Source: Oscillospiraceae bacterium (GTDB taxonomy: Bacteria; Bacillota_A; Clostridia; Oscillospirales; Ruminococcaceae). Taken from it: 5,089 nt of DNA. The stretch is taken from assembly GCA_017440445.1 (NCBI GenBank), contig JAFSHE010000031.1:1-5089 (forward strand), given 5' to 3'. A program made the position numbers and the translations under genes. Shown here piece after piece: positions 1 through 5,089 of the stretch; position 1 is the first letter of the stretch; each line of letters begins with the position of its first letter. Under the pieces are notes generated by a model. The model saw only the letters and a program-made list of their open reading frames with translations, searched no databases and was not told the origin of the DNA.

Positions 1-830
1 ACCGTATGGTGCGTACAGTGTCTTTCTGGGTACTGTGCATAGTCGCAGCGGCCATGGCGATATTCAGCGTATACATGACAGAGGTCGAGATGAGTGCTAT
101 CAGGGGAACATCCTATGCGGAGCAGTCTGAATCATTCCAGGATACACAGCCTGAGGATGCGCTTACGATAGGCGTTTATGTGGATACCGATCCCGCCTGG
201 GCTGAGGAAAAAATACCCTATCTTGATCTTGTCAGCAAAAATCTTTCAGGCATGCTGGTACTGCTGCTTTGTGCGATATTCCCGCCACTGTTTGTCAATG
301 CGGAGCAGAAGCACGGCTATATAAAGAATATCGCAGGGCAACTTCCTCACCGTGGAATGTTGATCCTGTCAAAGCTTGCAGTGATAGCAATACAGGTGCT
401 GGCGCTGTTTGTGGTGTTCATGCTTGCTATTGCCGCTATGGGACTTATAATCTGGGGCAACAGACTGGTATTTGATGATTTCGGCAAGCTGATGGGTGTT
501 GTCGCAGTACAGTATCTGCTTCACTTTGCTTTTTCGGCAGTAGTTTCCGCAATTACCGTTGCAACCAGGGTCACAGGAATATGCATGACGTTTGGTATCC
601 TTGTGGCAACAGGCTTTATGCAGATGTTATACTATGCTGTAAATTATCAGTTTGAGTCAAACAACATAAACTTTAATATAATGAACTACATGCTGGATTG
701 CTGTGTTGGTCAGATTATGCCCACAGCAGAGAGCAGTGACGTTATCCGCATTATCATAGTTGGTGCGGCATACCTTGTGATCTCTGCGGTGGCTTCTGTT
801 ATCATCATGCAGAAGCGTGACGTTCGATAA
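1..830 (+). CDS. ABC-2 type transporter permease (peptide/lantibiotic-immunity-like), 5' partial
   Basis: Membrane subunit of an ABC exporter, probably moving or expelling antimicrobial peptides or similar amphiphiles; its substrate cannot be read from sequence. Counting from the ATG at position 6, hydrophobic segments lie near residues 4-26, 79-98, 123-150, 162-184, 190-214 and 246-268, the six-helix ABC-2 plan. A polar loop of about 50 residues (28-78) follows the first helix. After helix 2, the segment around residues 98-122 (FVNAEQKHGYIKN...R...SK) resembles the E-x-x-x-G-x-x-KN coupling element of this family. The ATG at 6 is probably internal: the frame is open to the window edge (Arg codon at 3-5), no ribosome site is visible, and such permeases usually have about ten residues before the basic 'RMVRTVSFW' type segment. 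The stop TAA is 12 nt before the kinase start, so the two are likely co-transcribed. An ATPase gene is expected upstream but is not visible. Family call fairly sure, substrate unknown. Confidence 0.8.
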   Translation, partial: RMVRTVSFWVLCIVAAAMAIFSVYMTEVEMSAIRGTSYAEQSESFQDTQPEDALTIGVYVDTDPAWAEEKIPYLDLVSKNLSGMLVLLLCAIFPPLFVNAEQKHGYIKNIAGQLPHRGMLILSKLAVIAIQVLALFVVFMLAIAAMGLIIWGNRLVFDDFGKLMGVVAVQYLLHFAFSAVVSAITVATRVTGICMTFGILVATGFMQMLYYAVNYQFESNNINFNIMNYMLDCCVGQIMPTAESSDVIRIIIVGAAYLVISAVASVIIMQKRDVR

Positions 831-842
831 AAGGAGAATACC

Positions 843-1739
843 ATGTGGATATGGGCGATAGCGGCAACGCTGCTTTCCATCGCACTTGCGATAACATTCA
901 CAGCCTATCGGCGACAGGTGAAAAACACCTGCCGCCACTTGGCGTTTATGGAGAAAAACAAGACCAACCTGCGGCTTCGTGGAGAGCTTGATTTCAGGGA
1001 GCTTAACGAGCTTGCCGACAGCGTGAACAGACTTCTTGACAACAGCGACAAGCTGAAGCGTGAGGTGCTTCAGAGCGGGCAGGAGCTGAAAGACGCCATC
1101 ACAAGTATTTCTCATGATATCCGTACTCCGCTGACCTCACTGGATGGATACTTTCATCTGCTTTCCGAGGCGCAGACGGATGAGGAGCGTTCAAAATACA
1201 TCTCGGTGATACGTGGCAGGATAGATGTGCTTGGCTCCATGCTGGAGGAGCTTTTCACTTACACGAAGCTACAGAATGAGCAGTATAGTATAACTCTTTC
1301 TGAAATAGACATTAAAAAGTGCGTGCTGGATACATTGTTCAGCTTCTACAATGATATCGAGGAGCGTGGTATTACTCCCGAGATGGATATCTGCGAGGAG
1401 CGTGTCAGTATCATCGGCAACACCGAGGCGATGGGCAGGATAGTACAGAACATCGTAAAAAACGCATTGGAGCATGGCAGCGGCAAGCTTAGGATATCCT
1501 TCGGGCGAAGTGACGGAAAGGTGATATTTGCCTGCGAAAACAGCGTGGACTCGCCTGAAAGCATAGATATCTCGCAGGTGTTCAGAAGATTTTACAGGTC
1601 GGATGAGGCACGTACAAAATCCTCAACGGGACTGGGACTTGCTATTGCAAAGGGTCTTGCGGAAAAACAGGGTGGTACTCTGACAGCCGACCTTGACGGT
1701 AATATGTTCAGAATAACCGCAGCGTTTCCGTTGACATAG
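843..1739 (+). CDS. Short-sensor histidine kinase (two-component system)
   Basis: Membrane-bound kinase that would autophosphorylate on histidine and pass the phosphate to a response regulator, which is not in this window. Of 298 residues, one hydrophobic segment (about 2-21) is followed by a short linker and a HAMP-like or coiled stretch (about 45-85). The H-box SISHDIRTPLTSL has His91 as phosphorylation site. The catalytic domain shows an N-box IVQNIVKNALEHG (Asn203, Asn207), an F-box FRRFYRSDEAR (248-257) and a G2 box STGLGLAIAKGL (261-272). The G1 box is not of the classic DxGxG form; the stretch near 231-236 (CENSVD) sits in its place, which I recall as common in this subfamily. There is essentially no extracellular sensor loop, so the signal probably comes through the membrane or through the adjacent permease, as in bacitracin or lantibiotic sensing systems (inference). 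The start is set by AAGGAG at 831-836, 6 nt before the ATG. Confidence 0.9.
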   Translation: MWIWAIAATLLSIALAITFTAYRRQVKNTCRHLAFMEKNKTNLRLRGELDFRELNELADSVNRLLDNSDKLKREVLQSGQELKDAITSISHDIRTPLTSLDGYFHLLSEAQTDEERSKYISVIRGRIDVLGSMLEELFTYTKLQNEQYSITLSEIDIKKCVLDTLFSFYNDIEERGITPEMDICEERVSIIGNTEAMGRIVQNIVKNALEHGSGKLRISFGRSDGKVIFACENSVDSPESIDISQVFRRFYRSDEARTKSSTGLGLAIAKGLAEKQGGTLTADLDGNMFRITAAFPLT

Positions 1740-1773
1740 TTTGAACCGCAAGGGATTTTTTGATATGAATATT

Positions 1774-1779
1774 AAGGAG
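1774..1779 (+). promoter_or_regulatory. Ribosome binding site of the GNAT gene
   Basis: AAGGAG lies 6 nt before the ATG at 1786. It decides the start: the open frame extends back to a TTG at 1741 and passes an in-frame ATG at 1765, but neither has a comparable ribosome site. An ATG at 1781 is out of frame and ends at once. Confidence 0.8.
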
Positions 1780-1785
1780 AATGAT

Positions 1786-2565
1786 ATGACCGATATTGAG
1801 ATATTCAAAGCCTGTTTTCCTGAGTACAGGATATCATCTGAAGTATTTGAGCGTGTAACGGATGGAAGTATACGCTTTTGTACCGAGCATGGCTTTGCAC
1901 ATGTAAGAGGTGGCAGGATAGAGCTTCTCTGCGTGCATCCGAAGTATCAGAGATGCGGCGAGGGCAGACGGCTTCTTTCACTGTGCGAGCAGCATATTTC
2001 GGACAGCGGGGCGGATACGGTATCCGTCGGCGGTCGGCTTGTCTGCGGCGCAGAGGAGCGCACAGCGGAATTCTTCGGGAAAAACGGATACGAGCTTGAC
2101 GGCAGCTTTACGGAGATGGAGCTTCCGCTGGATGGTTTTAACGTCCCCGAGGTATCGCTCCCTGAAAATGCGGAATTCGGCTTTTACAGCGGAGATACAG
2201 ATATGCTTCGTCGTGCGGTAAACGAGGTGGACGAGGAATGGGTGCAGTATTTTACGGATGACGGACTGTTTTTCTGCTGCCTTGTGGACAGAGAGATAGC
2301 GTCTTTCTGTATCGTAGGCGAGGACGAGGATTGCCTGCTCTCCGACGGAGCAGCGAGGATAGGCAGCGTGGGCTGCGTAGGCACTGTGCCGGAATTCCGC
2401 AGAAAGGGACTTGGACTTCACATGGTGGTGCTTGCTTCGTTATGGCTTAAGCAGCAGGGCTGCGACAGCGTATTCATACACTATACACATCTTGATAAAT
2501 GGTACGGAAAGCTTGGCGCTAGGGTATTCCAGAGATTTACTGCTGCGGAGAAGATGCTGAGATGA
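1786..2565 (+). CDS. Tandem GNAT-domain N-acetyltransferase
   Basis: Predicted cytoplasmic acetyl-CoA dependent N-acyltransferase of 259 residues with two GNAT-like halves. The first (about 1-115) carries IELLCVHPKYQRCGEGRRLL, whose Q-x-x-G-x-G (55-60) matches the acetyl-CoA pyrophosphate loop of motif A, and ends in EFFGKNGYELDG, the usual closing strand. The second (about 128-259) carries VGCVGTVPEFRRKGLGLHMV with R-x-x-G-x-G at 205-210, then IHYTHLDKWYGKLGARVFQRF (231-251), a typical motif B and C-terminal element. Both loops look intact. The substrate is unknown; a small amine, antibiotic or peptide is possible, and the setting beside a peptide-stress kinase and permease makes a protective role tempting but unproven. 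It follows the kinase by 46 nt without a convincing terminator or promoter, and its stop overlaps the next ATG (ATGA), implying translational coupling. Confidence 0.85.
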   Translation: MTDIEIFKACFPEYRISSEVFERVTDGSIRFCTEHGFAHVRGGRIELLCVHPKYQRCGEGRRLLSLCEQHISDSGADTVSVGGRLVCGAEERTAEFFGKNGYELDGSFTEMELPLDGFNVPEVSLPENAEFGFYSGDTDMLRRAVNEVDEEWVQYFTDDGLFFCCLVDREIASFCIVGEDEDCLLSDGAARIGSVGCVGTVPEFRRKGLGLHMVVLASLWLKQQGCDSVFIHYTHLDKWYGKLGARVFQRFTAAEKMLR

Positions 2566-3203
2566 AACGACTTCGTATGATACATATTGTTTCCTCGGTG
2601 GTCGGGATACTGCTTGTAAGTGCGGGCTTTGCTCTGCTTTCTCCCGACAGCGCAGGGGAGTATATCTCGCTGATATCTGCGGCGGTCTGTGCTGCTTTGC
2701 AGCTTGTATTCATCCAACGGGGAGATAACCGCAGCAGGTTTTTCAAGGTAAGGATATCCGCAGTCGGGATGATATATCTGCTGCTTCAGCTTGTGTTGAG
2801 CGTATTCGGGCTTTTGGCGGAGATATCCCCCGTTATTGCGGCGGCAGCGGGAATACTGCTGTTTGCGGCGGCGGTCGTCGGAGCGCTTGCTGAAAGACCG
2901 CCCTCTGACCCTGACCCGACAGGCACGCTGTTTCTTTCTCAGCTCACAGATATGATGGATACCATCAGCCGTGCCACGGCAGAGCGTGATTGCGGAATAC
3001 ATACCCAGATGCTGTATGAGCAGGCACGCTTCGGAGAGCCATGCACAGACCCCGCCATCCGTCCACTGGAGCGCAGGATACTTGAGGATATCTGCGGCAT
3101 GAAGCCTACCGACTCCGATGATGAGATAGCGGAGAAGTGCAGAGAGATCATGTCACTTCTGGAGGAGCGGGAAAAAAAGATGAAAAAGACAGATCTCTGT
3201 TGA
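2562..3203 (+). CDS. Unrecognised four-helix membrane protein with charged cytosolic tail
   Basis: I do not recognise a family for this 213-residue protein. Four hydrophobic segments are visible at about residues 8-27, 35-52, 66-87 and 89-109, in two hairpins separated by a basic loop (QRGDNRSRFFKVR, 52-64). An N-terminal KRLR and a C-terminal tail of about 100 residues suggest both ends are cytosolic by the positive-inside rule. The tail begins with a Pro/Asp-rich linker (113-119) and then appears helical and highly charged, with cysteines at 144, 161, 178, 193 and 213 and the segment LYEQARFGEPCTDPAIRPLERRI (151-173). The final stretch (EEREKKMKK) is strongly charged and helix-prone. The ATG overlaps the acetyltransferase stop in ATGA, with a weak GGAG at 2547-2550, so translation is likely coupled. 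A helper or partner of the acetyltransferase is possible. Codon use resembles that of its neighbours, which supports a real gene. Confidence 0.75.
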   Translation: MKRLRMIHIVSSVVGILLVSAGFALLSPDSAGEYISLISAAVCAALQLVFIQRGDNRSRFFKVRISAVGMIYLLLQLVLSVFGLLAEISPVIAAAAGILLFAAAVVGALAERPPSDPDPTGTLFLSQLTDMMDTISRATAERDCGIHTQMLYEQARFGEPCTDPAIRPLERRILEDICGMKPTDSDDEIAEKCREIMSLLEEREKKMKKTDLC

Positions 3204-3228
3204 CAAAAGCAGAAAAATATGTTAGAAT
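3200..3228 (+). promoter_or_regulatory. Sigma-70/SigA-type promoter of the mntP leader
   Basis: A perfect -35 TTGACA (3200-3205), a 17-nt spacer and a -10 TAGAAT (3223-3228, five of six consensus) preceded by TG at 3220-3221, an extended -10. Transcription would begin near A3235, about 20 nt before the riboswitch aptamer. The -35 box contains the TGA stop of the upstream gene, so mntP has its own promoter immediately after that coding region. Confidence 0.85.
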
Positions 3229-3255
3229 AGGTTCACACCAAATAAAGAATACTCT

Positions 3256-3341
3256 CATGGGGGAGTAGCGGCGCTTTAAGCGTGGCAAGTCAACATACTG
3301 ACCTTTCGGGGTCTGGCTTGTCTTAATCAGCAAGACTCATG
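3256..3341 (+). promoter_or_regulatory. yybP-ykoY manganese riboswitch aptamer
   Basis: Contains the family's conserved pieces in order: GGGGAGTAGC (3260-3269), the central CAACATACTGACC (3291-3303) and the distal GCAAGAC (3330-3336). Paper folding gives P1 CATGGG/CTCATG variant pairing 3256-3261 with 3336-3341 (one G-U), a hairpin CGCT/AGCG (3272-3275 with 3279-3282), a stem GGCAAG/CTTGTC (3284-3289 with 3316-3321) and an inner stem GACC/GGTC (3300-3303 with 3310-3313). In known members the GGAGUAG and GCAAGAC loops dock together to form the Mn2+ site. Its position before mntP, a Mn2+ exporter, matches the established regulon. Confidence 0.93.
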
Positions 3342-3364
3342 TGCAGCGGGATAGCTGTGCATGG
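3337..3364 (+). promoter_or_regulatory. Putative anti-antiterminator hairpin of the Mn2+ switch
   Basis: Bases 3337-3347 can pair with 3354-3364 around a 6-nt loop (GGGATA), giving 11 pairs with four of them wobble. The 5' arm contains bases of aptamer helix P1 (3337-3341), so this hairpin and full P1 exclude each other. Its 3' arm GCTGTG (3354-3359) can alternatively pair with CGCAGC (3391-3396) in the terminator. That arrangement would let Mn2+ favour readthrough. Pairing was checked by eye, not by energy calculation. Confidence 0.5.
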
Positions 3365-3382
3365 ATCGGTTTTAACGAAACG

Positions 3383-3417
3383 GACTCAGACGCAGCGATT
3401 GCGGCTGGGTCTTTTTT
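3383..3417 (+). terminator. Riboswitch-controlled intrinsic terminator upstream of mntP
   Basis: GACTCAG (3383-3389) pairs with CTGGGTC (3405-3411), continued by CGCA (3391-3394) with TGCG (3400-3403) across an A/G mismatch and closed by the loop GCGAT. It is followed by six T residues (3412-3417) and then GTTTG. It lies between the aptamer and the coding region and is the likely expression platform. It would also stop readthrough from the upstream operon. Confidence 0.85.
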
Positions 3418-3422
3418 GTTTG

Positions 3423-3478
3423 GGACAGGCATAAGATAGCATGGGAAACGCTGAGCGTTTTCGTAAAAAATGCTGTCC
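3423..3478 (+). other. Layered hairpin in the mntP leader after the terminator
   Basis: An outer stem pairs GGACA (3423-3427) with TGTCC (3474-3478) and, past a bulged G, GCAT (3429-3432) with ATGC (3470-3473). Inside it, an 8-bp hairpin pairs 3444-3451 with 3455-3462 around TGA. There is no T-run behind it, so it is not an intrinsic terminator. It ends 8 nt before the mntP ribosome site (GGAGG at 3487-3491). Possible roles are messenger stabilisation or translational tuning; none is shown by the sequence. Confidence 0.5.
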
Positions 3479-3486
3479 GAAATAAC

Positions 3487-3491
3487 GGAGG
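3487..3491 (+). promoter_or_regulatory. Ribosome binding site of mntP
   Basis: GGAGG lies 8 nt before the ATG at 3500. A nearer ATG at 3493 is in another frame, only 1 nt from the site, and opens a 98-codon frame without recognisable protein character. The start at 3500 gives the canonical MntP N-terminus. Confidence 0.8.
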
Positions 3492-3499
3492 TATGAAAA

Positions 3500-4078
3500 A
3501 TGACATTTGTAGAGCTTTTCCTTATCGCAGTAGGACTTTCCATGGACGCATTTGCGGTTTCCATCGGAAACGGAACGGTCATAAAAAGAAAGCGCAAGGC
3601 GGTATTCGCTGCGCTGATGTTCGGAATATTTCAGGCGGGAATGCCTGTTATAGGTTTTTTTCTCGGTTCTGCCTTTGCGGAGTTCATAAAGAGCTTCGCT
3701 CCACTCATCGCATTGGGAGTCCTTGGCTTTATCGGCGGCAAGATGGTGGTAGAGAGCATAGGAGAGCTTCGCAGAAAGGGCGGCAGTGACGAAGAAAGCA
3801 CGCTTAAGGAGCCAGGTATAGGTACGATAATGATACAGGCTGTGGCTACAAGTATAGATGCGCTGGTTGTGGGAGTAAGCTTTGCGGCGATGAGCGTTGA
3901 GATAGCGCCTGCGGTCTGTTTCATCGGCGTGGTGACTTTCGTGATAAGCCTTGTGGGAGTGTTCGGCGGAGTTAAATTCGGGCAGCTTCTCGGTGCAAAG
4001 GCGTCGCTTATGGGCGGAATCGTGCTGGTGGCTATCGGCGTTAAGACATTCGTGCAGAATATGTTCTTCGGAGGATGA
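3500..4078 (+). CDS. mntP: Manganese efflux pump MntP
   Basis: Inner-membrane exporter that removes excess Mn2+ from the cytoplasm (MntP/YebN family, within the LysE-like transporters). At 192 residues the length is standard. Six hydrophobic segments are evident, near residues 2-23, 35-57, 66-86, 106-130, 134-157 and 168-188, arranged as two similar halves. Each half holds the family's signature acidic motif: GLSMDAFAVSIGNG with Asp16, and ATSIDALVVGVSFA with Asp120. The equivalent aspartates in E. coli MntP are, to my recollection, needed for function. A charged loop (RRKGGSDEESTLKE, 91-104) separates the halves. The gene stands alone under its own promoter and a yybP-ykoY Mn2+ riboswitch with terminator, the expected regulation, so expression should rise with intracellular Mn2+. 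A shared bidirectional terminator follows 47 nt after the stop. Confidence 0.96.
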   Translation: MTFVELFLIAVGLSMDAFAVSIGNGTVIKRKRKAVFAALMFGIFQAGMPVIGFFLGSAFAEFIKSFAPLIALGVLGFIGGKMVVESIGELRRKGGSDEESTLKEPGIGTIMIQAVATSIDALVVGVSFAAMSVEIAPAVCFIGVVTFVISLVGVFGGVKFGQLLGAKASLMGGIVLVAIGVKTFVQNMFFGG

Positions 4079-4120
4079 GTGCTGCTTTAGTGGCATCGGA
4101 TATCTCGCTGTAATACATAC

Positions 4121-4158
4121 AAAAAGACCTGCGATCTGTTCGCAGGTCCTGTTGTTTT
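4121..4158. terminator. Bidirectional intrinsic terminator between convergent genes
   Basis: GACCTGCGA (4126-4134) pairs perfectly with TCGCAGGTC (4140-4148) around the loop TCTGT, giving 9 bp. On the + strand the stem is followed by CTGTTGTTTT, a modest T-tract, to end mntP. On the - strand it is followed by TTTTTG (complement of 4120-4125), a clean U-tract, to end the alpha-galactosidase gene, whose stop is 18 nt away. Confidence 0.9.
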
Positions 4159-4166
4159 ATGATGGA

Positions 4167-5089
4167 TTATTCAGCTGTAAAGTGAATTACCTTGGAGGAG
4201 AAGTCGCCGTGAACATTCACGTTGATACCGCAGTTCATGAGCGCTGCGCCTGTGTGCAGCTCGCCAGTTTCGCTGCTTCTGTACTTCTTTTCGGGGTCAA
4301 GACCCTTCAGCTTTATCCTGCGGCTGCGGTAGTTGGGTCTGCCAAGCACCTGAACAAAGGTGAATACAGCCTCGCTCTTGTCCTTTGCAACAAACATCCA
4401 TGCATCCCACATGTTGTCCTCGAATACATTGCCGATACGGTACTGGTCACCTGTGCGGATAAGGGGATTGAACTTCTTGAACATCTCCACCTGTGCGGGG
4501 ATCTCGTTTCTGTCGTTCTCGGGGATGCGTGTAACATCCAGCTCATATCCGAAGGTTCCCACCATAGCAACGTTTCCGCGTGTGGAGAAGGGAGTAGTCC
4601 TTCCAACTGTGTGGTTTGGGCAGTCGGATACATGCGCACCCATAGCGGATGCAGGATAGCAGATGGATGTACCGTGCTGTATCTTAAGGCGCTCGATAGC
4701 GTCTGTATCATCGGATGTCCAGATCTGGGGAGAGTAGAACAGCATACCGGGGTCAAAGCGTGCGCCGCCGCCGGAGCAGTTCTCCAGCAGGATGTGAGGA
4801 TACTCGCTTGTAAGTCTGTCCATTACGTCGTATACACCGAGTACATATCTGTGCCACAGCTCTCTCTGGCGGTCAGCGGGAAGTGCGTTGGAGCCTACCT
4901 CGGTAAGCTGTCTGTTCATATCCCACTTGATGTACTCGATATTTGCGCTGTCCAGTATCTTCTTCATCATGCCGTAGATGTGGTCACGGACCTCCTTGCG
5001 GCTGTAATCGAGAACATACTGCTCACGGCTCTGGGTAAGGGGCATGCCCTCTATCTGGATAGCCCAGTCGGGATGAGCCTTGAACAGCT
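4167..5089 (-). CDS. Alpha-galactosidase, glycoside hydrolase family 36 (C-terminal part, 5' partial)
   Basis: Retaining exo-enzyme that releases alpha-1,6-linked galactose from melibiose, raffinose-family sugars and galactomannan side chains. The 306 codons visible cover the catalytic barrel's second half and the C-terminal beta domain; full GH36 enzymes have about 720-750 residues, so more than half is outside. Numbering from the first complete codon (5085-5087), it begins LFKAHPDWAIQIEG. The nucleophile Asp56 is in YIKWDMNRQL (codon 4920-4922), CSGGGARFD lies at 104-112, and the acid/base Asp126 is in WTSDDTDAIERLKIQHGTS (codon 4710-4712). The 70-residue spacing between the two aspartates matches what I recall for characterised family members. 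The ATG at 5043-5045 is internal, because recognisable family sequence continues upstream to the window edge. The C-terminus (FSSKVIHFTAE) appears complete. Whether the enzyme is secreted cannot be judged without its N-terminus. Confidence 0.95.
   Translation of the reverse strand, partial: LFKAHPDWAIQIEGMPLTQSREQYVLDYSRKEVRDHIYGMMKKILDSANIEYIKWDMNRQLTEVGSNALPADRQRELWHRYVLGVYDVMDRLTSEYPHILLENCSGGGARFDPGMLFYSPQIWTSDDTDAIERLKIQHGTSICYPASAMGAHVSDCPNHTVGRTTPFSTRGNVAMVGTFGYELDVTRIPENDRNEIPAQVEMFKKFNPLIRTGDQYRIGNVFEDNMWDAWMFVAKDKSEAVFTFVQVLGRPNYRSRRIKLKGLDPEKKYRSSETGELHTGAALMNCGINVNVHGDFSSKVIHFTAE

Noticed and set aside
657..1115. 152-codon open frame on the - strand
   Set aside because: Antisense to the permease end and kinase start, with no ribosome site or recognisable motif.
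1731..1769. Possible promoter in front of the GNAT gene (TTGACA at 1731-1736, or TTGAAC at 1741-1746 with TATGAA at 1764-1769)
   Set aside because: The first has only a poor GATTTT at 17-nt spacing; the second would start transcription within the ribosome site. Co-transcription with the kinase is simpler.
1741..1785. Fifteen-codon upstream extension of the GNAT gene from a TTG start
   Set aside because: No ribosome site precedes 1741, while AAGGAG sits 6 nt before the ATG at 1786; the added residues do not resemble a GNAT N-terminus.
1978..3002. Two - strand open frames (1978-2421 and 2481-3002)
   Set aside because: Shadows of the GNAT and membrane-protein genes; compositions are unlike real proteins and no ribosome sites were seen.
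3493..3789. 98-codon + strand frame starting 7 nt before mntP
   Set aside because: Its ATG is 1 nt from GGAGG, too close, and the peptide has no family character, whereas the 3500 frame is clearly MntP.
3386..4096. 236-codon open frame on the - strand opposite mntP
   Set aside because: Lies antisense to a convincing mntP and crosses the terminator; its His/Tyr/Arg/Lys-rich composition is that of a reverse-frame artefact.
4079..4120. Short gap after mntP, checked for a promoter or small gene
   Set aside because: Apart from one GATATC it holds no -35/-10 pair, no ribosome site and no hairpin before the terminator at 4121.

Overview
The window looks like chromosome from a Gram-positive Clostridia species, most plausibly Ruminococcus or a related Oscillospiraceae gut or rumen bacterium. 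The basis is roughly balanced G+C, frequent ATA codons, strong AAGGAG/GGAGG ribosome sites, a peptide-stress style permease/kinase pair, a Mn2+ riboswitch in front of mntP, and a GH36 alpha-galactosidase. The genus call is inference; nothing in the window fixes a species.

Left part (1-3203, all + strand): four closely packed genes that look like the 3' half of one operon. They are the end of an ABC-2 type permease (its start lies outside the window), a short one-membrane-segment sensor histidine kinase 12 nt later, a tandem-GNAT acetyltransferase 46 nt later, and an unrecognised four-helix membrane protein whose ATG overlaps the acetyltransferase stop (ATGA). Permease plus kinase resembles the antimicrobial-peptide sensing/export modules of Firmicutes. 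The ATPase and response regulator expected as partners are not in the window and would lie upstream.

Middle (3200-4078, + strand): a self-contained Mn2+ homeostasis unit. A near-consensus promoter with an extended -10 overlaps the stop codon of the previous gene. It drives a long leader containing a yybP-ykoY (Mn2+) aptamer, an intrinsic terminator, a further stem structure, and then mntP, the Mn2+ efflux pump. The leader can be folded on paper into a coherent Mn2+-ON transcription switch, with an anti-antiterminator hairpin that shares bases with aptamer helix P1.

Right part (4121-5089): a perfect 9-bp hairpin flanked by an A-run and a T-rich run, acting as a shared terminator between convergent genes. 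Beyond it, on the - strand, is the C-terminal 306 codons of a GH36 alpha-galactosidase with both catalytic aspartates present; its 5' end is beyond the window.

The least explained elements are the 213-residue membrane protein coupled to the acetyltransferase, and the second layered hairpin between the riboswitch terminator and the mntP ribosome site. No tRNA, rRNA, CRISPR array, insertion sequence or attachment site was seen.
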